A program made the translations under genes and the position numbers. Below the pieces are notes generated by a model. The model ran no database searches and had not been told where the DNA came from. It worked only from the letters and a program-made list of their open reading frames with translations. A DNA stretch of 64,000 bases from Catonia carolina (taxonomy: Eukaryota > Arthropoda > Insecta > Hemiptera > Achilidae). Positions 33,046-45,294 of the stretch are shown here, in pieces (position 1 is the first letter of the stretch; every line of letters starts with the position of its first letter). The stretch lies in the NCBI GenBank assembly GCA_035578175.1, contig JAQMRL010000002.1, positions 95,954,748-96,018,747 on the forward strand, written 5' to 3'.

Positions 33046-33545
33046 AAATATTTGGGTCTTTCTGGTATCTCACCCCAGCATAATTTTTCACAGTTTAGGA
33101 TATTTCGTATGTCGGTATTCTTATAGTATTTTTAACGATAAATACGGGAAAAATATTTAAAAAATCATATATCAATATTTTTCAAGTTAACGTTAAAGAA
33201 TTTTCCTTTTTCAAGTTAACCTTAAACTATTTATTGACAATTATTAAATTATTTAATAATATTTAATTTAATTTTATTAAATTAATTTAATGTTAATTTA
33301 TTTATTGATTTCATGTACTCAATGAGTTTATATTTCATTATTATATACAGCAACGATATTGTGAAAAAGCAATGTATTTACCCTACCTATATTTAACCTT
33401 AAATTGAAAAATATTGGTGTTGGATTTAAAAAAAATATTTTTCACGTTTTTATCGTTAAAAATACTGTAAGATTGCATACGAAATATCACAAAATGTAAA
33501 AAATTATCTGGGGGGGGGGGATAACAGAAAAGACCCAAATATTTA
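33046..33545. mobile_element. Hairpin MITE with ~140-150-bp inverted arms
   Basis: Left arm 33046-33200 (aaatatttgggtcttt, then ggatatttcgtatg, tatttttaacgataaa) is matched in reverse complement by 33405-33545 (tttatcgttaaaaatact, catacgaaatatcac, aagacccaaatattt). An AT-rich centre separates them. There is no coding capacity. The right arm carries an expanded G tract (about ten G near 33,510). Target duplication is unclear. Confidence 0.8.
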
Positions 33546-34855
33546 TTAGAGTTGGTTATTTATTCGTAGTATTTTTGACCCATCCTCTCACCAAAACAAA
33601 GGAGCCTTAAATTGGAAACTTATGAATTGTAAAGTGAAAAAAGTGTGGAAGGAACGACAATGATCCGAGTTTTCTTCTCTGATCGGCGAATTAAAAATCA
33701 TTTTACTGTAATTAGGTGATTTTTAAGTAAACTTATTTCTGATAGTAGATGAGAAAGATGAAAAAATTATAATATGCAAAAGGTGGAAAACGCTTGATTG
33801 TAAACTCTTAAAAATAATGTTTTCATTAACGTATTGAAAATTAGCTCACAAAAATGTCTTCACTGTTGTTTTCATAAGCCGTCTCAATTTAACTTCAAGA
33901 GGTTTTATATAAAATTAAGACTGTTATTTTTAAGACTGCTATTCTGATACGGCTGAAAAAAAGATTAAGATAACAGCGTCAGGTAGTTTTTCCATGAAAA
34001 ATTACCTAAATTTCAAAAATGAAATTGATAACTTCAATTTATTTAATAGAGAAGTATTATAGGTTGTATAATGAATTCCATTACTTTTAAAGGATTTATC
34101 TCCAATGAAAGTACCTAATTTATAAGTTTACGTCATTTGTCCGTAAGTGTTTCAGTCATTTTCTTGATTGCACATGATGAAGGAAACAACTGTATTTTGA
34201 TACTCAGACATCAGGTAAAGAACGATTCTCACACAAGCTCTACTATACTTGATGGGAACTTATTTGTATTATGAGCAGAAAATTGTTATATTACAAAGAA
34301 ATGTCTAATGAAATAATATTTAAAGTAATATTTCTAAAGTAAAATAACTGACACTTAAGCATATAAGTGTTGTAATAACTGTCTTTAAAGTAGAATAAGA
34401 AATAACAAAATATTATAAGGCCTAATGGTAAATGAAAAGACCAGAACAAATTATTTATTTTCAAAATCGATAGATCGTTTAACTAACATAACAAGTAGCC
34501 TACTATAAAAGAACTCGATTTTCTTTTTTTTTTAAACAAAAGAAAGAAAATGAATTGAAAATAATTTTACCATTTATGATTTACATTCATATTACCTCAT
34601 TGGAAAACTCTTTCAATATTTATTCTTGTTTTTCACCGTAATGCTTCGTTCACAAAACCATTCTTAAAAATTCAATTTTTATATACAATACGTATGAGTA
34701 CGAAAGTGTAAAAATAAACATTTAAAAGTACGGCAGCGTATAAACGCTGGATCAACAGGATGTTCGTTTATAACGATAGCCTCCTCATCTATCAAGAAAT
34801 AAATTTAATAGCATCTGTAGGCCTATGTACAAAATAATAACGTACAGGATTTTTA
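33546..34855. other. AT-rich, nothing recognised
   Basis: No gene, RNA or repeat boundary was recognised. Confidence 0.35.
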
Positions 34856-34857
34856 TA

Positions 34858-35453
34858 CAGTTAAACTTCTCTTAATGACCACCCCTATTCAGCGACCACC
34901 CCTCTCTCCGACCGAATATTTGCGGAACCGACTTTATTACTCATAAGACCAATGTATTCTACACCCCTATTAAGCGACCACCCCTCACTCCGACCAGTGA
35001 CCGCCGGGTTAAAAGGAATTTTTGTTTTCGGGTGACTATAAAGTTTATACCCGCAAGTTTTCAATACTATAATTTTCAATACTATAGATGAACACCAATT
35101 GAGGAGGTCTGTGTAAAACGGGCGTATACTAACTAGTATACACCTTTTTAGGGAGATGGTGTTTTTGAATCCTTCCCGATTTTTTTTATAGGATTGAAAA
35201 ATTTTATTACAATGTCTTTGTATTTGAATTTGAAGCGTTGAAATGAAAAAGGCAGTGCACTGAACACCTTTTGGTTGTGAATGAGGTTAGAAAAAGGTAA
35301 AAAGGCCTTTTTACCGCATTACGCATAACGTAAACCTACAATAATTAATAAAAAAACCGCCAACTTTTCTATAAACCCCTATTAAACGATCACCCCTCAA
35401 AAAGACCAATTTACTCTTAAAATTGTGGTAGTCGCTTTAAAGAGGTTTAAATG
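34858..35453. mobile_element. Pogo/Tigger-like MITE with TA target site
   Basis: The left end CAGTTAAACTTCTCTTAATG and the right end read inward (CATTTAAACCTCTTTAAAGC) form imperfect TIRs flanked by TA (34856-34857 and 35454-35455). The motif cgaccacccctc recurs just inside both ends. No transposase frame remains. The end style (CAGT..AACCTC.. then GACCAC) recalls pogo/Tigger-type elements, from memory. Confidence 0.7.
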
Positions 35454-36159
35454 TACTTACTTTGAAACTATAAAGGAATATTTTACGCATTGACTTTCAC
35501 TCTCCAGTCTGCATGTTCTTCCTGCATATGTTCGCCGACTCATAACTACGTGTATGTATAGTAGACTTTCAAATCATACAATTTCTATAAACCGCGTTTT
35601 GATAAAATAGGATACCTGTATATTCCAAAAAAATGCTGCTGGTTTCACTTATAAACCTATTAGACAGTGACAGAAGTGAAGAAGAGATTTAAAATTTTTT
35701 TTAAAATGGCTGTAAAAGAGTTTATTATGGCTAAAGATCCTGTAATGCAAAGTAGTTTGCGTTGTCAATGGTAACTATAAAAAGCACATGCATTGTACAC
35801 ACAAGAACAAAGACTATTACGTAAAAATAACAGGGAAAAATAATATAGAGTGATAACAATAGAATAGTAAAATAAAGTAGGCCTACATTATTTTGAATAT
35901 AGAAATCTAAGTAGACTACTATTTATTATTTAACAAGAATCTATTTTTTGTATTAACCTGTATTAAAATGAGAGTCTCAATTTGTATAAATTCATAAGCG
36001 GAAATTTTCCGAAATGTTGCCCACCCGTAAATTTTGGGTCAATTGTACTTAAGTTTGCACTTGTCCAATTTTCAGAAACTTCGTTTTATAAATATTAAAA
36101 TTACTCTTAAAATTTATATTACTTCTTTAAAACACAAATACAATAAATGTCTGGTATGA

Positions 36160-36690
36160 AATACTCACACGACTTTCTTCTTCCAATATAAATAATGAAC
36201 TATGTAACCTATGTTTAATTATGAGTAAACAATATAAACTGAAAAACATATCCTAATTTAATCACGAGTGAATGACGCTACATGAAAATCATCCCCTGTT
36301 GAACAAAAATACGCAAAACTAGATAACACGAAAAATATGCAAAACTAATACGCAAAAACACGAAACTAATTGACGCTAAACTAAGCTCTGTGGAAATAAA
36401 CGTTAGAAATAAAAGTTGTACGTTTTTAAAATTTTCTTTAACTTTAGTCATACACTTTTGCTGTAAAACGCAAATCAAGTCCACAGTCTTAAAAAACCCC
36501 TTTTTACCGATTTTAATAAGAAAATACAGAAAATCACTAAATGACGCTAAACTAAGCGCGGTAGAAAAAATACTTGATATAAGAGTTGTAGGTTTTTTTT
36601 TAATTTTCATCATCTTTTATTACACACTTTTTTGCCCTAAACTGCATAAGTCCGCAAACTAAAAAGTTATTTTACTAAAACATGTAGCTT
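36160..36690 (+). repeat. Dispersed repeat F with internal tandem unit, copy 1
   Basis: A unit of about 170-190 bp is repeated inside. Its landmarks are gacgctaaactaagc, then aaataaaagttgtacg/agagttgtaggttttt, and then taccgattttaat. The same landmarks occur at 53.06-53.50 kb and in reverse at 63.43-63.58 kb. The overlapping ORFs at 36278-36613 and 36390-36662 are shadows of the repeat. Confidence 0.65.
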
Positions 36691-36937
36691 ATTATCAGAG
36701 GACAGCCTCACGACTTTCCTTCCTTATCAGTCATGCCGCTTACCATAAATTATAAAGCATAAAAAAGAAGTAAATCGGGCGATTTTTAACAAAAAAGTGA
36801 AAAATTACACGAATAATTTCTTCGTCCGGTTGACCGATTTTGATGAATTCATATTGTTGATTTCCTTGTGGTACCTAACCTAAGTTCCAAGTTTGTACAG
36901 TATTCTATTTTCGAGATATTTTGTTTACATATATAAA

Positions 36938-36939
<2 letters not shown>

Positions 36940-36978
<39 letters not shown>

Positions 36979-36983
36979 ACACA
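36940..36983. repeat. (AC)n microsatellite
   Basis: About 21 AC units with one AT interruption. It sits just after a segment common at arthropod repeat ends (ttcgagatattttgtttaca). Confidence 0.9.
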
Positions 36984-37758
36984 GCCGCAGAGACCAATCA
37001 GTAAAAACAGGGTGTTTTTGGATTCAGGGAATTTCCGGGTGGAAACTCGATTTCGAAAAATCTACATGAAAACAATAACATAATATATTTTTTATCAGGT
37101 ATAAGGATATTTTTTTATTAAAGTTTCCTTCCTTATATTTTATTCAGGGCGAGAGAAAGTAATAAGTTGATTTTATTATTTACTCAATGACAATTTAAAA
37201 ATTAATTATTTTAAAAATTATTGAAATGAGTAGGCCTAGAATTTACATAATTATTTGGAAATATTTTTTAAATAGAAAAAAGAAGGAACAAGGTTTTTAC
37301 TACAACAAAGTAGTTTGTATTTAAGTAAGGACGTGAATATTCTCAACTAATGAAAAGGAATTGCTAACAACTTTCATTTTTCAATTACATCCTTGGACAA
37401 AACGTACATATTAGGAAACTGTGACAAAATACGTAGGGTATTTTCTAATGTTATCCATGGTAAGTGTAAAGTCAAAATAATTATGAACTAAATTATTCGT
37501 CATTTATGAATAACCTTGTTTTTTCTGTTTTAACGAGATAACAATCAGATAATGTAAGGTTATACATTAAGATTTACAAAAAAATCATCGGTAATATTAG
37601 ACCCACCGAATAGAGTATTTTTGAATGTAACTAAAAGAAATACATTTTTTAAATCTTTTTAAGTCACATCAACTGCTTAGTCATTAAAAATTAGGCTGGG
37701 AGTTAGAAATTAATAATAGCGATTATTATTAGCGAAATTAATAATAGCGATTAGTGAT

Positions 37759-37950
37759 TATACGGGGAACGTTCAAAAAGTTCCCGGAATTGCCTTGCCG
37801 TCGCCAAATAAGCGATAAGATAGCCGAACTATACTTTATTTCACTAGATTTAAGAGTGAACGTAAACAACCTTTGTGAAATTACGGACAGCGAGTGGTGT
37901 CCAGCGTTGCTGCGAATACTTCTTTTCTTTTCAGAAATACTGCATTGACA
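37759..37950 (+). mobile_element. Possible mariner 5' end relic
   Basis: The start tatacggggaacgttcaaaa followed by gttcccggaattgcc resembles mariner terminal repeats that read ..TTCAAAAAGTTCCCGG. It continues into agcgagtggtgtccagcg, like a transposon leader. It may be the 5' part of the mariner relic at 39.6 kb, separated by later insertions. The two ORFs here, on opposite strands, have no known domain. Confidence 0.4.
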
Positions 37951-38218
37951 CCGATGATAATGCATTCCGTAGCTACCGAGGGTATTTTATATTGTGATTG
38001 ATGAACGATAAACAATTAAACCGCTCGTTCTGTAAGACTATTACAGATAGTAATACGAGTATGACTCATTCAATCGTTACAAATTTAGAACGTGCGTTTT
38101 GAAAGTCATTTATGCTTGTGCCCGCAGCATATTGCTATGACTTATTTCAAGGATCGTTTTCAACGTCTATAAAATAAACGATACACAACGTTTATGGCGA
38201 TACACAACAAACATTTAA

Positions 38219-38430
38219 TTTAAATGAAGTAAAGAAACTTTTAGAAATAGGCATAAACAATGTAACTGCAGAAAATTGGCAAAAATACATAAAGCACGTA
38301 GAAAATGAAGAGAGTGAAATGTGGAGGGTTCATTCCGTAAGCGAAGTTTTGGTAGAAAAACTAATAATAAACATTATTATGAAAGTGATTCGTCGAGTGA
38401 TGAATTACCCGAGATGGAAGAATAAAATTT
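38219..38430 (+). pseudogene. Tc1-like transposase C-terminal relic
   Basis: One frame reads FNLNEVKKLLEIGINNVTAE, then NWQKYIKHVENEESEMW. An acidic/Ser-rich end follows (SDSSSDELPEMEE in a shifted frame). I recall the pattern NL.EV..L...I..VT...W...V.H...EE..M from the C-terminus of a Tc1-like DDE transposase group in insects. The catalytic part is absent. Confidence 0.5.
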
Positions 38431-38528
38431 TATAAAGACTTGAACTAAGTAAAAGGATACCATAGAATTAGTACGTAAACATATTAATTCACATTAATAT
38501 TTGATATTTATATACCTGCTACGTTTCC

Positions 38529-39347
38529 AAATACAACAGGTAACTTTCACACTTCGGCCTGTTGGTTACCCAAATTTACGCGTTAGTGATACTAGGCTTA
38601 CAGTTACAGACAAAGTTAGGTACCTTGGTTTAATACTTGACAGACGTCTCACGTGGAAACCACACGTTGTGCACGTTAGAGCAATCTCAGACTCACGATT
38701 TCGTATGTTGTATGGCGTCTTAGGTCGCAAGTCCTCGCCACCTCTACACTTAAAAGTCATTCTCTATAAATCACTAGTACGGCCAATTTGGCTATAAAAG
38801 GGACCAATTTTTGGAGTCTGTCACTATACAACACTGAATATTCTTCAAAGACACCAGTCAACACAAAACAATAACAAACGCACCTTTTTACGTAACCAAT
38901 CATACTCTTCACAAAGACCTGAAAATACCAACGGTTCGAGAGATTGTCAACGCAACATACAACGCATTACACACAAAGACAATTGACCACATAAATCCAA
39001 ATGTCCAATCTCTTTCAACTAACAATCTCCGTGTTAACAGACGACTGAAACGAAGGTGGAATAGGGATCTTCTCCAACCACCATAAAAAAAAACCATTTC
39101 GATTTAACTTTTCATGCCTGTTTCATTTCATAAAAAAGGAAATCATCTCAAAAATTATCCATCATAGTTTATAAATCATTACCATTAAAAACTGGCACCA
39201 CATTCCTTGAAACATTTCACGCCGAAATCGGTCACTGGATCGATTCACATTCCCGTCATTCCTCATTCATTCCATCTCATTTACTAGTTGTGCTTAAAAA
39301 ATTGTACAGTTGTAAATAAAAATTAAATTGAAGCAAAAAAAATACAA
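38529..39347 (+). mobile_element. Jockey-type LINE 3' end
   Basis: The 5'-truncated copy encodes VTFTLRPVGYPNLRVSD, VRYLGLILDRRLTWKPHV and KSSPPLHLKVILYKSLVRP, as in the C-terminal third of the 59-61 kb LINE. Stops follow. The 3' UTR ends acagttgtaaataaaaatta and a short A run. The string aaatacaa occurs at 38529-38536 and 39340-39347 and may be a short TSD. Confidence 0.75.
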
Positions 39348-39599
39348 ACTACTGTTAATTTTTTTTGAAATATTGGTTATTGTATTATTACATTTTTCGT
39401 GTGGTCATGCAAACGTATTTTGCAAAGAAAATTTAATGGCCTCAGCGGATCGCGCTAAGAATAAGACCTATAATCGAGTTCACGTGCATTTCTTAACTCT
39501 ATTTTATCCTGGAATAGATTATAGCAATATGATTGCGTGCATATCTTGTTAGAACATGTTTGGAGAGTACATAGTGGTGTCAGTGCTCCATGCGACATG

Positions 39600-40030
39600 G
39601 ATGCGAATGGTTGTCAATCAACATAATGTAACAATTCGGACAGCGTCCAAACATCAAGTTCATATGGAAATATGGAAAAGTCGGCTTCAGAGACGTTGTT
39701 GACTTTACAGCAAATTTACGATGATAACGCACGAAAAAATCCGCTATTTACGATTGGTTTGCACAGTTTAAAAAAGGACAGGAGATGTTAGAAGAAGACG
39801 AGCGCAGCAAGAGACCGTCAACATCCCAAAAAGATGAAATTATTGCAAAAGTGAAACAACTGATTCTAGTTGATTGAAGAATGAGGATTGTGGAGTTGGC
39901 GAACGAAGTTGGTATCTCATAGTGATCAATTCATGCCATTTACGCGATAATTTGAAGATGAGACGCATCAGCGCATTGCCATAAGTCATAACATTAGCTC
40001 GCTGAATCACAATTCCGAAAACTTTTTGAA
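39600..40030 (+). pseudogene. Mariner transposase N-terminal relic
   Basis: Broken frames give SETLLTLQQIYDDNARK, AIYDWFAQFKKGQEMLEEDE, RPSTSQKDEIIAKVKQLILV and RMRIVELANEVGIS. This is the N-terminal double helix-turn-helix region of mariner transposases. At least one frameshift and two stops are present. The catalytic domain was not found downstream. Confidence 0.8.
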
Positions 40031-42453
40031 CGCCCCTCGTATTCTGTTATTCTCAGGTTGTATTTTTACCCTTCAACCAGTAATTTATACTGATGTTAAC
40101 AAGATTCCTGTTTCCAGTACTAATTGGTTTTATTTGTACAATCGTTATTTGCTTTCAACTTGTGAGTTGTGTGAGAAGTTAAGCGCTTTAAGTTTAGTTT
40201 GCCCTGAAAAAGCACAGCAACCAGGGATTAGCCTTACTATAGTTTGTTATACTTTCAAATAGTAAACCAATTTTGTTATGATGTAATACAAGCTAAAATC
40301 GGATATCTCTTGTTAAATTTATCTCGACAAATTTTTTTATGTTTATTGGTACAATTACAGAATTTCAATTAAAATGTCTTGTGTAACTGTAAGTCTCTGA
40401 TGTACAAAACTACGTTATGTATATTTTTGATTAAATTTTATTTTGTAATAAAAAATAACTGTAAATAATTTCCTTTTAAAAACAAAACATAATATTGTAA
40501 AGCCAATATCTGTTTGTGAATTCGAAGCTTTGAAAGAAAGATGTTATTATTGTTTCATCGTGGCATAGCTATATACTACTTTATAAACCACGCTGCAAAA
40601 ACAACGAACAATGATTTGTTAACCCCTGAAACAATTTTCCAATGGAATTACGCGTTCCATTCTTCAGTATGTACTCATTTAGCCTATGAATGTTTACGGA
40701 TTTTGACTTGCGGATAAATTCCGTTAGAGGTTAACTAAACAATAAGTTTGCTAACTTTTATGTTATGTGATAAACTTTATTAACACGAGCTTATTGGGAT
40801 TCGTTACTGTACAAAATACTTCATTTAATCTCTTTCGTTATTCTCTTACATTTATCAGTATCGTTTTAATTAATACATTTTTTTTATGGACTTGTATAAA
40901 TGTTATGTCTGCTTTATCATGAAAATTATTGATGTTCTAATTCGATAAATCTACAAAAATAAAACTTTTATGAACTGAAATGACAGGTCAAAATAATGGA
41001 AACCCGGAAAAACTGGGACGGTACTCTTTTAACTTCTTTTTAAGGAAAGCCGGACTCGGAAAAAATGGAAAAAATTGATTTTCGGATTTTAATACTCCTA
41101 TACTTTAGTGTAAAATAAATACGTGCTTTCCAATGGTTTCAAACCCGTTTTTATGAAAGCTAGAAATTTATTTTTTAAAATACCTAGAGATGTTTTGTAA
41201 TTCTGCTAATTCTGTGATCAAGTCAATTTAATACTTGTACATTTTCCAAAAATTATCTTTTATAAAGATTTTGCGTAACATTTCTCAGTTCTAGTTTTTT
41301 AGTTCCAAAAATTACATTTTTAATGATTTACCAGTCCCCCCTCTCTCTGTGTTATTTCAGTTATTTGTCACAATTGTTGAAATATTTTATTTAGCTATTA
41401 TCTCAGATGTTGAAATTTTGCTATTTTTGTTATCAAGTCAATTTTGTATTTGCAGGTTTTTTTTTAAAAAAAATACCTATTGTAAAGATTTTATACTAGA
41501 TTATCTATTTATTATCTATTTTGTATGTTTTTGTCTAACACAGTTGATTTATTTTTGTAAAAGTATAAAACTATAGGCTATTGTCCAAAAAATGTTTTAG
41601 ATAAAACATTAATTATCTCTGTTAATTTTCTCACATTTGCTTACAGTTGCTTGTTTGAACTGATTGCAAATAAACTTAATAATATTATAACTAAAATGAC
41701 AGGGTTTGTTCAACATGTTAAATTCTAGTTACTTACAGAGGGATATAATTAAAATATATGAATTACTTTTTGAGAAAGTTTTATTGTGATATTTCCAATA
41801 AATTTTACTTAGATACGGGGAAAAACTCCATTCCATTCAATAAATGAATAAATACGGAACTCGGGCAGGTCTACAAAATAAAGTAAAAATAATAGTCCTG
41901 TCTTTTACAGGTCTTGAAGAAATGGAACAAATATAAATAACACTAAGTTATATAGGAAGTCAGACTGCCTTTAAAGGGACCTAAACACATGTTAAAATGG
42001 ATCTGACTTTGACTTATTTCTCAAAAATGGTTGAAGTTAGTTAATTGTAACCTTGCAGTATTATTAAAACATATAATTTGTATGGTAAAAATTAGTAAAA
42101 TTGATGATTAGAGTTAATGATTGATTGATGGTTGTGTTGTAATGTTTGTTATATAAAATATTGATTAACTTGGTAAAACTGTTCACTTTTATCAATCTTA
42201 TGTTTAAAAAAAAGTTAATTTGTAAAATGTTTTAAACAATTTTACCACCGTAACTATTTAAAATGGATGTAATTATAATTATCCCGAAATTTCAACATAG
42301 TATCTCCAACGGTTTCTGAGATAAACTGGATCGGGTCATTTGTATGGAAAAAATGATTTTCGGGAATCTTCCGTGAAAGTTTCAAACGTCAACAGAAATC
42401 ATTTCAATGTTTAGAGGTACCTCAATATTTGGTTACGAACAAACAACGTTGTT
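40031..42453. other. AT-rich, nothing recognised
   Basis: About 2.4 kb without recognisable genes. ORFs at 40026 and 41349 are AT-rich and show no domain. Confidence 0.3.
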
Positions 42454-42889
42454 ACAAAAACGTGTTGTTGTTTAGGTCAACAGCCGAAAGGCTGGTTTGA
42501 ACCTCTAGAGGTTCTACTAAGTAAAAACGAGAAGTGAGGTGGTCTACTATTGCCTTCCACACTGAATTGAAAGAGTATGCTTATCAGCAAGCTCAGAAAA
42601 GCACTCACTTTCCACTCTGCAAATGACACCTTCACTTCATTTACCACAGGGTCTGGCTGTATAGATTGAAATTCATTACTCTCAGAGGAGATAATTCTGG
42701 CTAATGTTTTTTCTAATGTTTTTCTGATTCTGGCTAAAACACCTCTAGCTCTTCTGTTCTTAAATAGTTCAGTCATATAAGTGGCTGATTATGTGATAAG
42801 AAACAGAACTATGTTTTTTAGCCCTGGAACTAACAGATCGAGTGCAATTAATAACAATCCACCTGCCCGGTATGGGCATACAGAAACGT
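42454..42889 (+). mobile_element. Dispersed repeat E, copy 6, with TSD
   Basis: The body 42464-42879 (gttgttgtttaggtcaacag to ggtatgggcat) is flanked by acaaaaacgt (42454-42463) and acagaaacgt (42880-42889), a 10-bp duplication with one change. It has a small internal insertion near 42,700-42,735 where ttttctaatgttttt is repeated. Confidence 0.85.
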
Positions 42890-43394
42890 AATTAGATAAT
42901 ATATCCTATTCTGATATTAAAATTTCCTTAAAACATAAAAAAAGATTGAATTTTTCGTACATTTTTTGAGACATTACTTAATTATAAAATTTGTTAATAT
43001 TAGAAAATCGATGAAAAATTATTAATTATCAAACAATGATAAGTTACACAACAACAATAATATAGAAACATAAACAATGATATAAATACATAACAATGAT
43101 ATGTATTTTGCGCAGAAGAATTTGTACTGTATTCTAGGTTAAGAAACAAAAATGATTTTGTTATTTTTATATTTTTTGTAATTTGTAATTTTTTTCTCTT
43201 TTAGGAAATTCACAATCTGTTGTAAACAATCAGTGAATGTGATAACAAAAAATTTGGAAAAAATAACATTATAAATAAACGTGAGTGGAGACACAGTCCA
43301 GTGACAGAACTCCGACGTGAATAGATAAGTGTAGCATTAAGTGCAGAATTTAGAACACTGTAATAGATAGTCAATCACAGTACTTCGTTAATTG
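42890..43394. other. AT-rich, nothing recognised
   Basis: No gene or element boundary was recognised. Its right end may be the 3' UTR of the adjacent minus-strand LINE. Confidence 0.3.
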
Positions 43395-44215
43395 ATGATG
43401 TCCCGGCTCCATCGACGTTTTAAATGTCTTATTGGATTGTTTGGGAGAGTCTGCGTAGCCAGAGTTGAGATCAATGGGTTATGGTGGTTCACGAGTTTCT
43501 TCCTAAATTTTGAATAGAGTTTAAGTTTTATGTAGGGTACGTTTAGGTCTGAGTGTAGCGTTTTATTGGTTACATAATAGGGGCATTAACTATTCTCCGT
43601 AAAAGCTTTGATTGGAAACGCTGAATGTTTGCTTATACCGATGGTTTTGCACAGCAGTAAAACTGACTGGCATAGCTCCATATTGGTCAAAGGTAGGAGC
43701 TGTAAATGGTTAATTTAGATGTTGGTAACTTGGATTTGCGTGAAAGAAGTCTGTACACCTGTTTTAACCTGTCCTGGAGTGCCTTTCTCGTTTTATCCAC
43801 GTGAGCCTTTTATCTATCCACCACTCTATGCAGTTGATGAATTGTAGAATGGTTCGAACGGAAGCCAAACTGATGATTAGGAATTATATGATCAGTTAAT
43901 AGCAGTAGTCGTTTCAGAAGTAGTTTTTCGAAAATTTTAGAGCAAACCGGCAACGGGCTAATCGGACGATAGGAGGTTGGGTTATCTGGTGGCTCTCCTG
44001 GTTTAAGAATCATTTTGACCTCAGCAAGCTTCCACTGAGCAGGAAATTTTGTTGTTCGTAACACAGAATTGCATAAATATGTAAGGAAAACTACTCCTTT
44101 CCAAGGCAGCTCTTGGAGAACCTCTGCAGTAATAAGGTCATAACCTGGAGATTTTATTAGTGGAGGTTGGAAAATCTGTTGTTTAACTTCAGCAGGGGTG
44201 AACAACTTCGGTGTA
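43395..44215 (-). mobile_element. Jockey-type LINE with RT active site deleted
   Basis: 44205-43810 encodes the RT fingers (IKSPGYDLITAEVLQELPWK, SYRPISPLPVCSKIFEKLL, NHQFGFRSNHSTIHQLHRVV). At about 43,805 it jumps to sequence equivalent to LLHKRSKLP (here RLLSRKSKLPTS) and a decayed C-terminus ending in cgatggagccgggacatc. The region holding the FLDV..AFD and YADD motifs is missing. It is close to the 59-61 kb element but clearly older. Confidence 0.8.
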
Positions 44216-45290
44216 ATTTTAAAATTTTATTATACGGTTTCAGGTACCCTTAATTAACTTCTTCGTACTTTTTTAAATAATAGGCAAAATTAACAATTCT
44301 TAGCTTAACTTAGCACATTTATTTATTTAGGTCATCAAAAATGTCAAAAATACATGCAAATTAAAGCATTGTTTAGTCGCTGATAACATGTATCAAAAGT
44401 AACGCCAGTGACACTGATATAATCATTGATGTATAGTCTAAGTCCTTGACTTCTCTCCTTATCAAACTAGATAATTCTAACATTAATACAAAACGTTTTA
44501 ATTTCTTTAAACTAATAGTTGGTTTTTGGTTTCACTTTCTATTTATATTGTCCTTTTTATCAATCATATTTGAAATTTGTCGCAATACGTTATTTATGAA
44601 ACAACGCCTCCTTAGACAGTAATGAAGCATTTATTCATTTTGCTGTATGATTTTGTTTTTGAACAAAATGACAATAAGGACGTTACTTTAAAATAATATT
44701 TAAATTTATGATCACGGTATATTTATAATCTTGGATGTTAAGATAATTGTACAAGCAACCCTTTTTGAAGTGTAACGGTTAACATTCAAACGACATCTAT
44801 ATTTTGTGGTCTCCATAGAAATTTTCGGGCTTAGTTACTGAAGTGTAAGTCCTGAAAGTTATAAATCAATCTGTTTATTCTACTACACAATTTTGACTTT
44901 GATGCCGGGCTTGAGTAAAAGGATCAAAGACCGACCAAATAAACACGGTTGGACATAGAACCTTCTCGTTTGTTTACTCTCCACAATTTTTTCCAGAAAC
45001 AGGCTCCAGAAAGATTATTTCAAACAAGGCAGCTTTTGACACTCAATTTTGTGGTTTTATAATTTTCACAAAATTTTTAGGATTCTTCTGTAGAATATAT
45101 TTTGAGTTTGCAATAATAGAACTATCTTAATAGTAATTGCTGATTTCTTGAAACAGAAACTTTCTGGTTTCATAATTATTTAAATGAGTTAATAAAGTTT
45201 CTTCAATTGTATAACTTATTTACAATTTTATAGAATGATACAAACACGAGAGATTTGTAAGGGCGAAAATTCAGTTTCGTTTAAGAAATT
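44216..45290. other. AT-rich, nothing recognised
   Basis: No gene, RNA or repeat boundary was recognised. Confidence 0.35.
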
Positions 45291-45294
45291 CTTC

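Noticed and set aside
36278..36662. ORFs of 111 and 90 codons on opposite strands
   Set aside because: Both lie in dispersed repeat F, are Phe/Leu/Ile-rich from AT-rich DNA, and have no recognisable domain.
39328..39552. 74-codon ORF with a signal-peptide-like start (LLLIFFEILVIVLLHFSCG)
   Set aside because: The hydrophobic start comes from T-rich DNA just after a Jockey A-tail. No mature peptide motif, splice sites or homologue is apparent, and it precedes a mariner relic.
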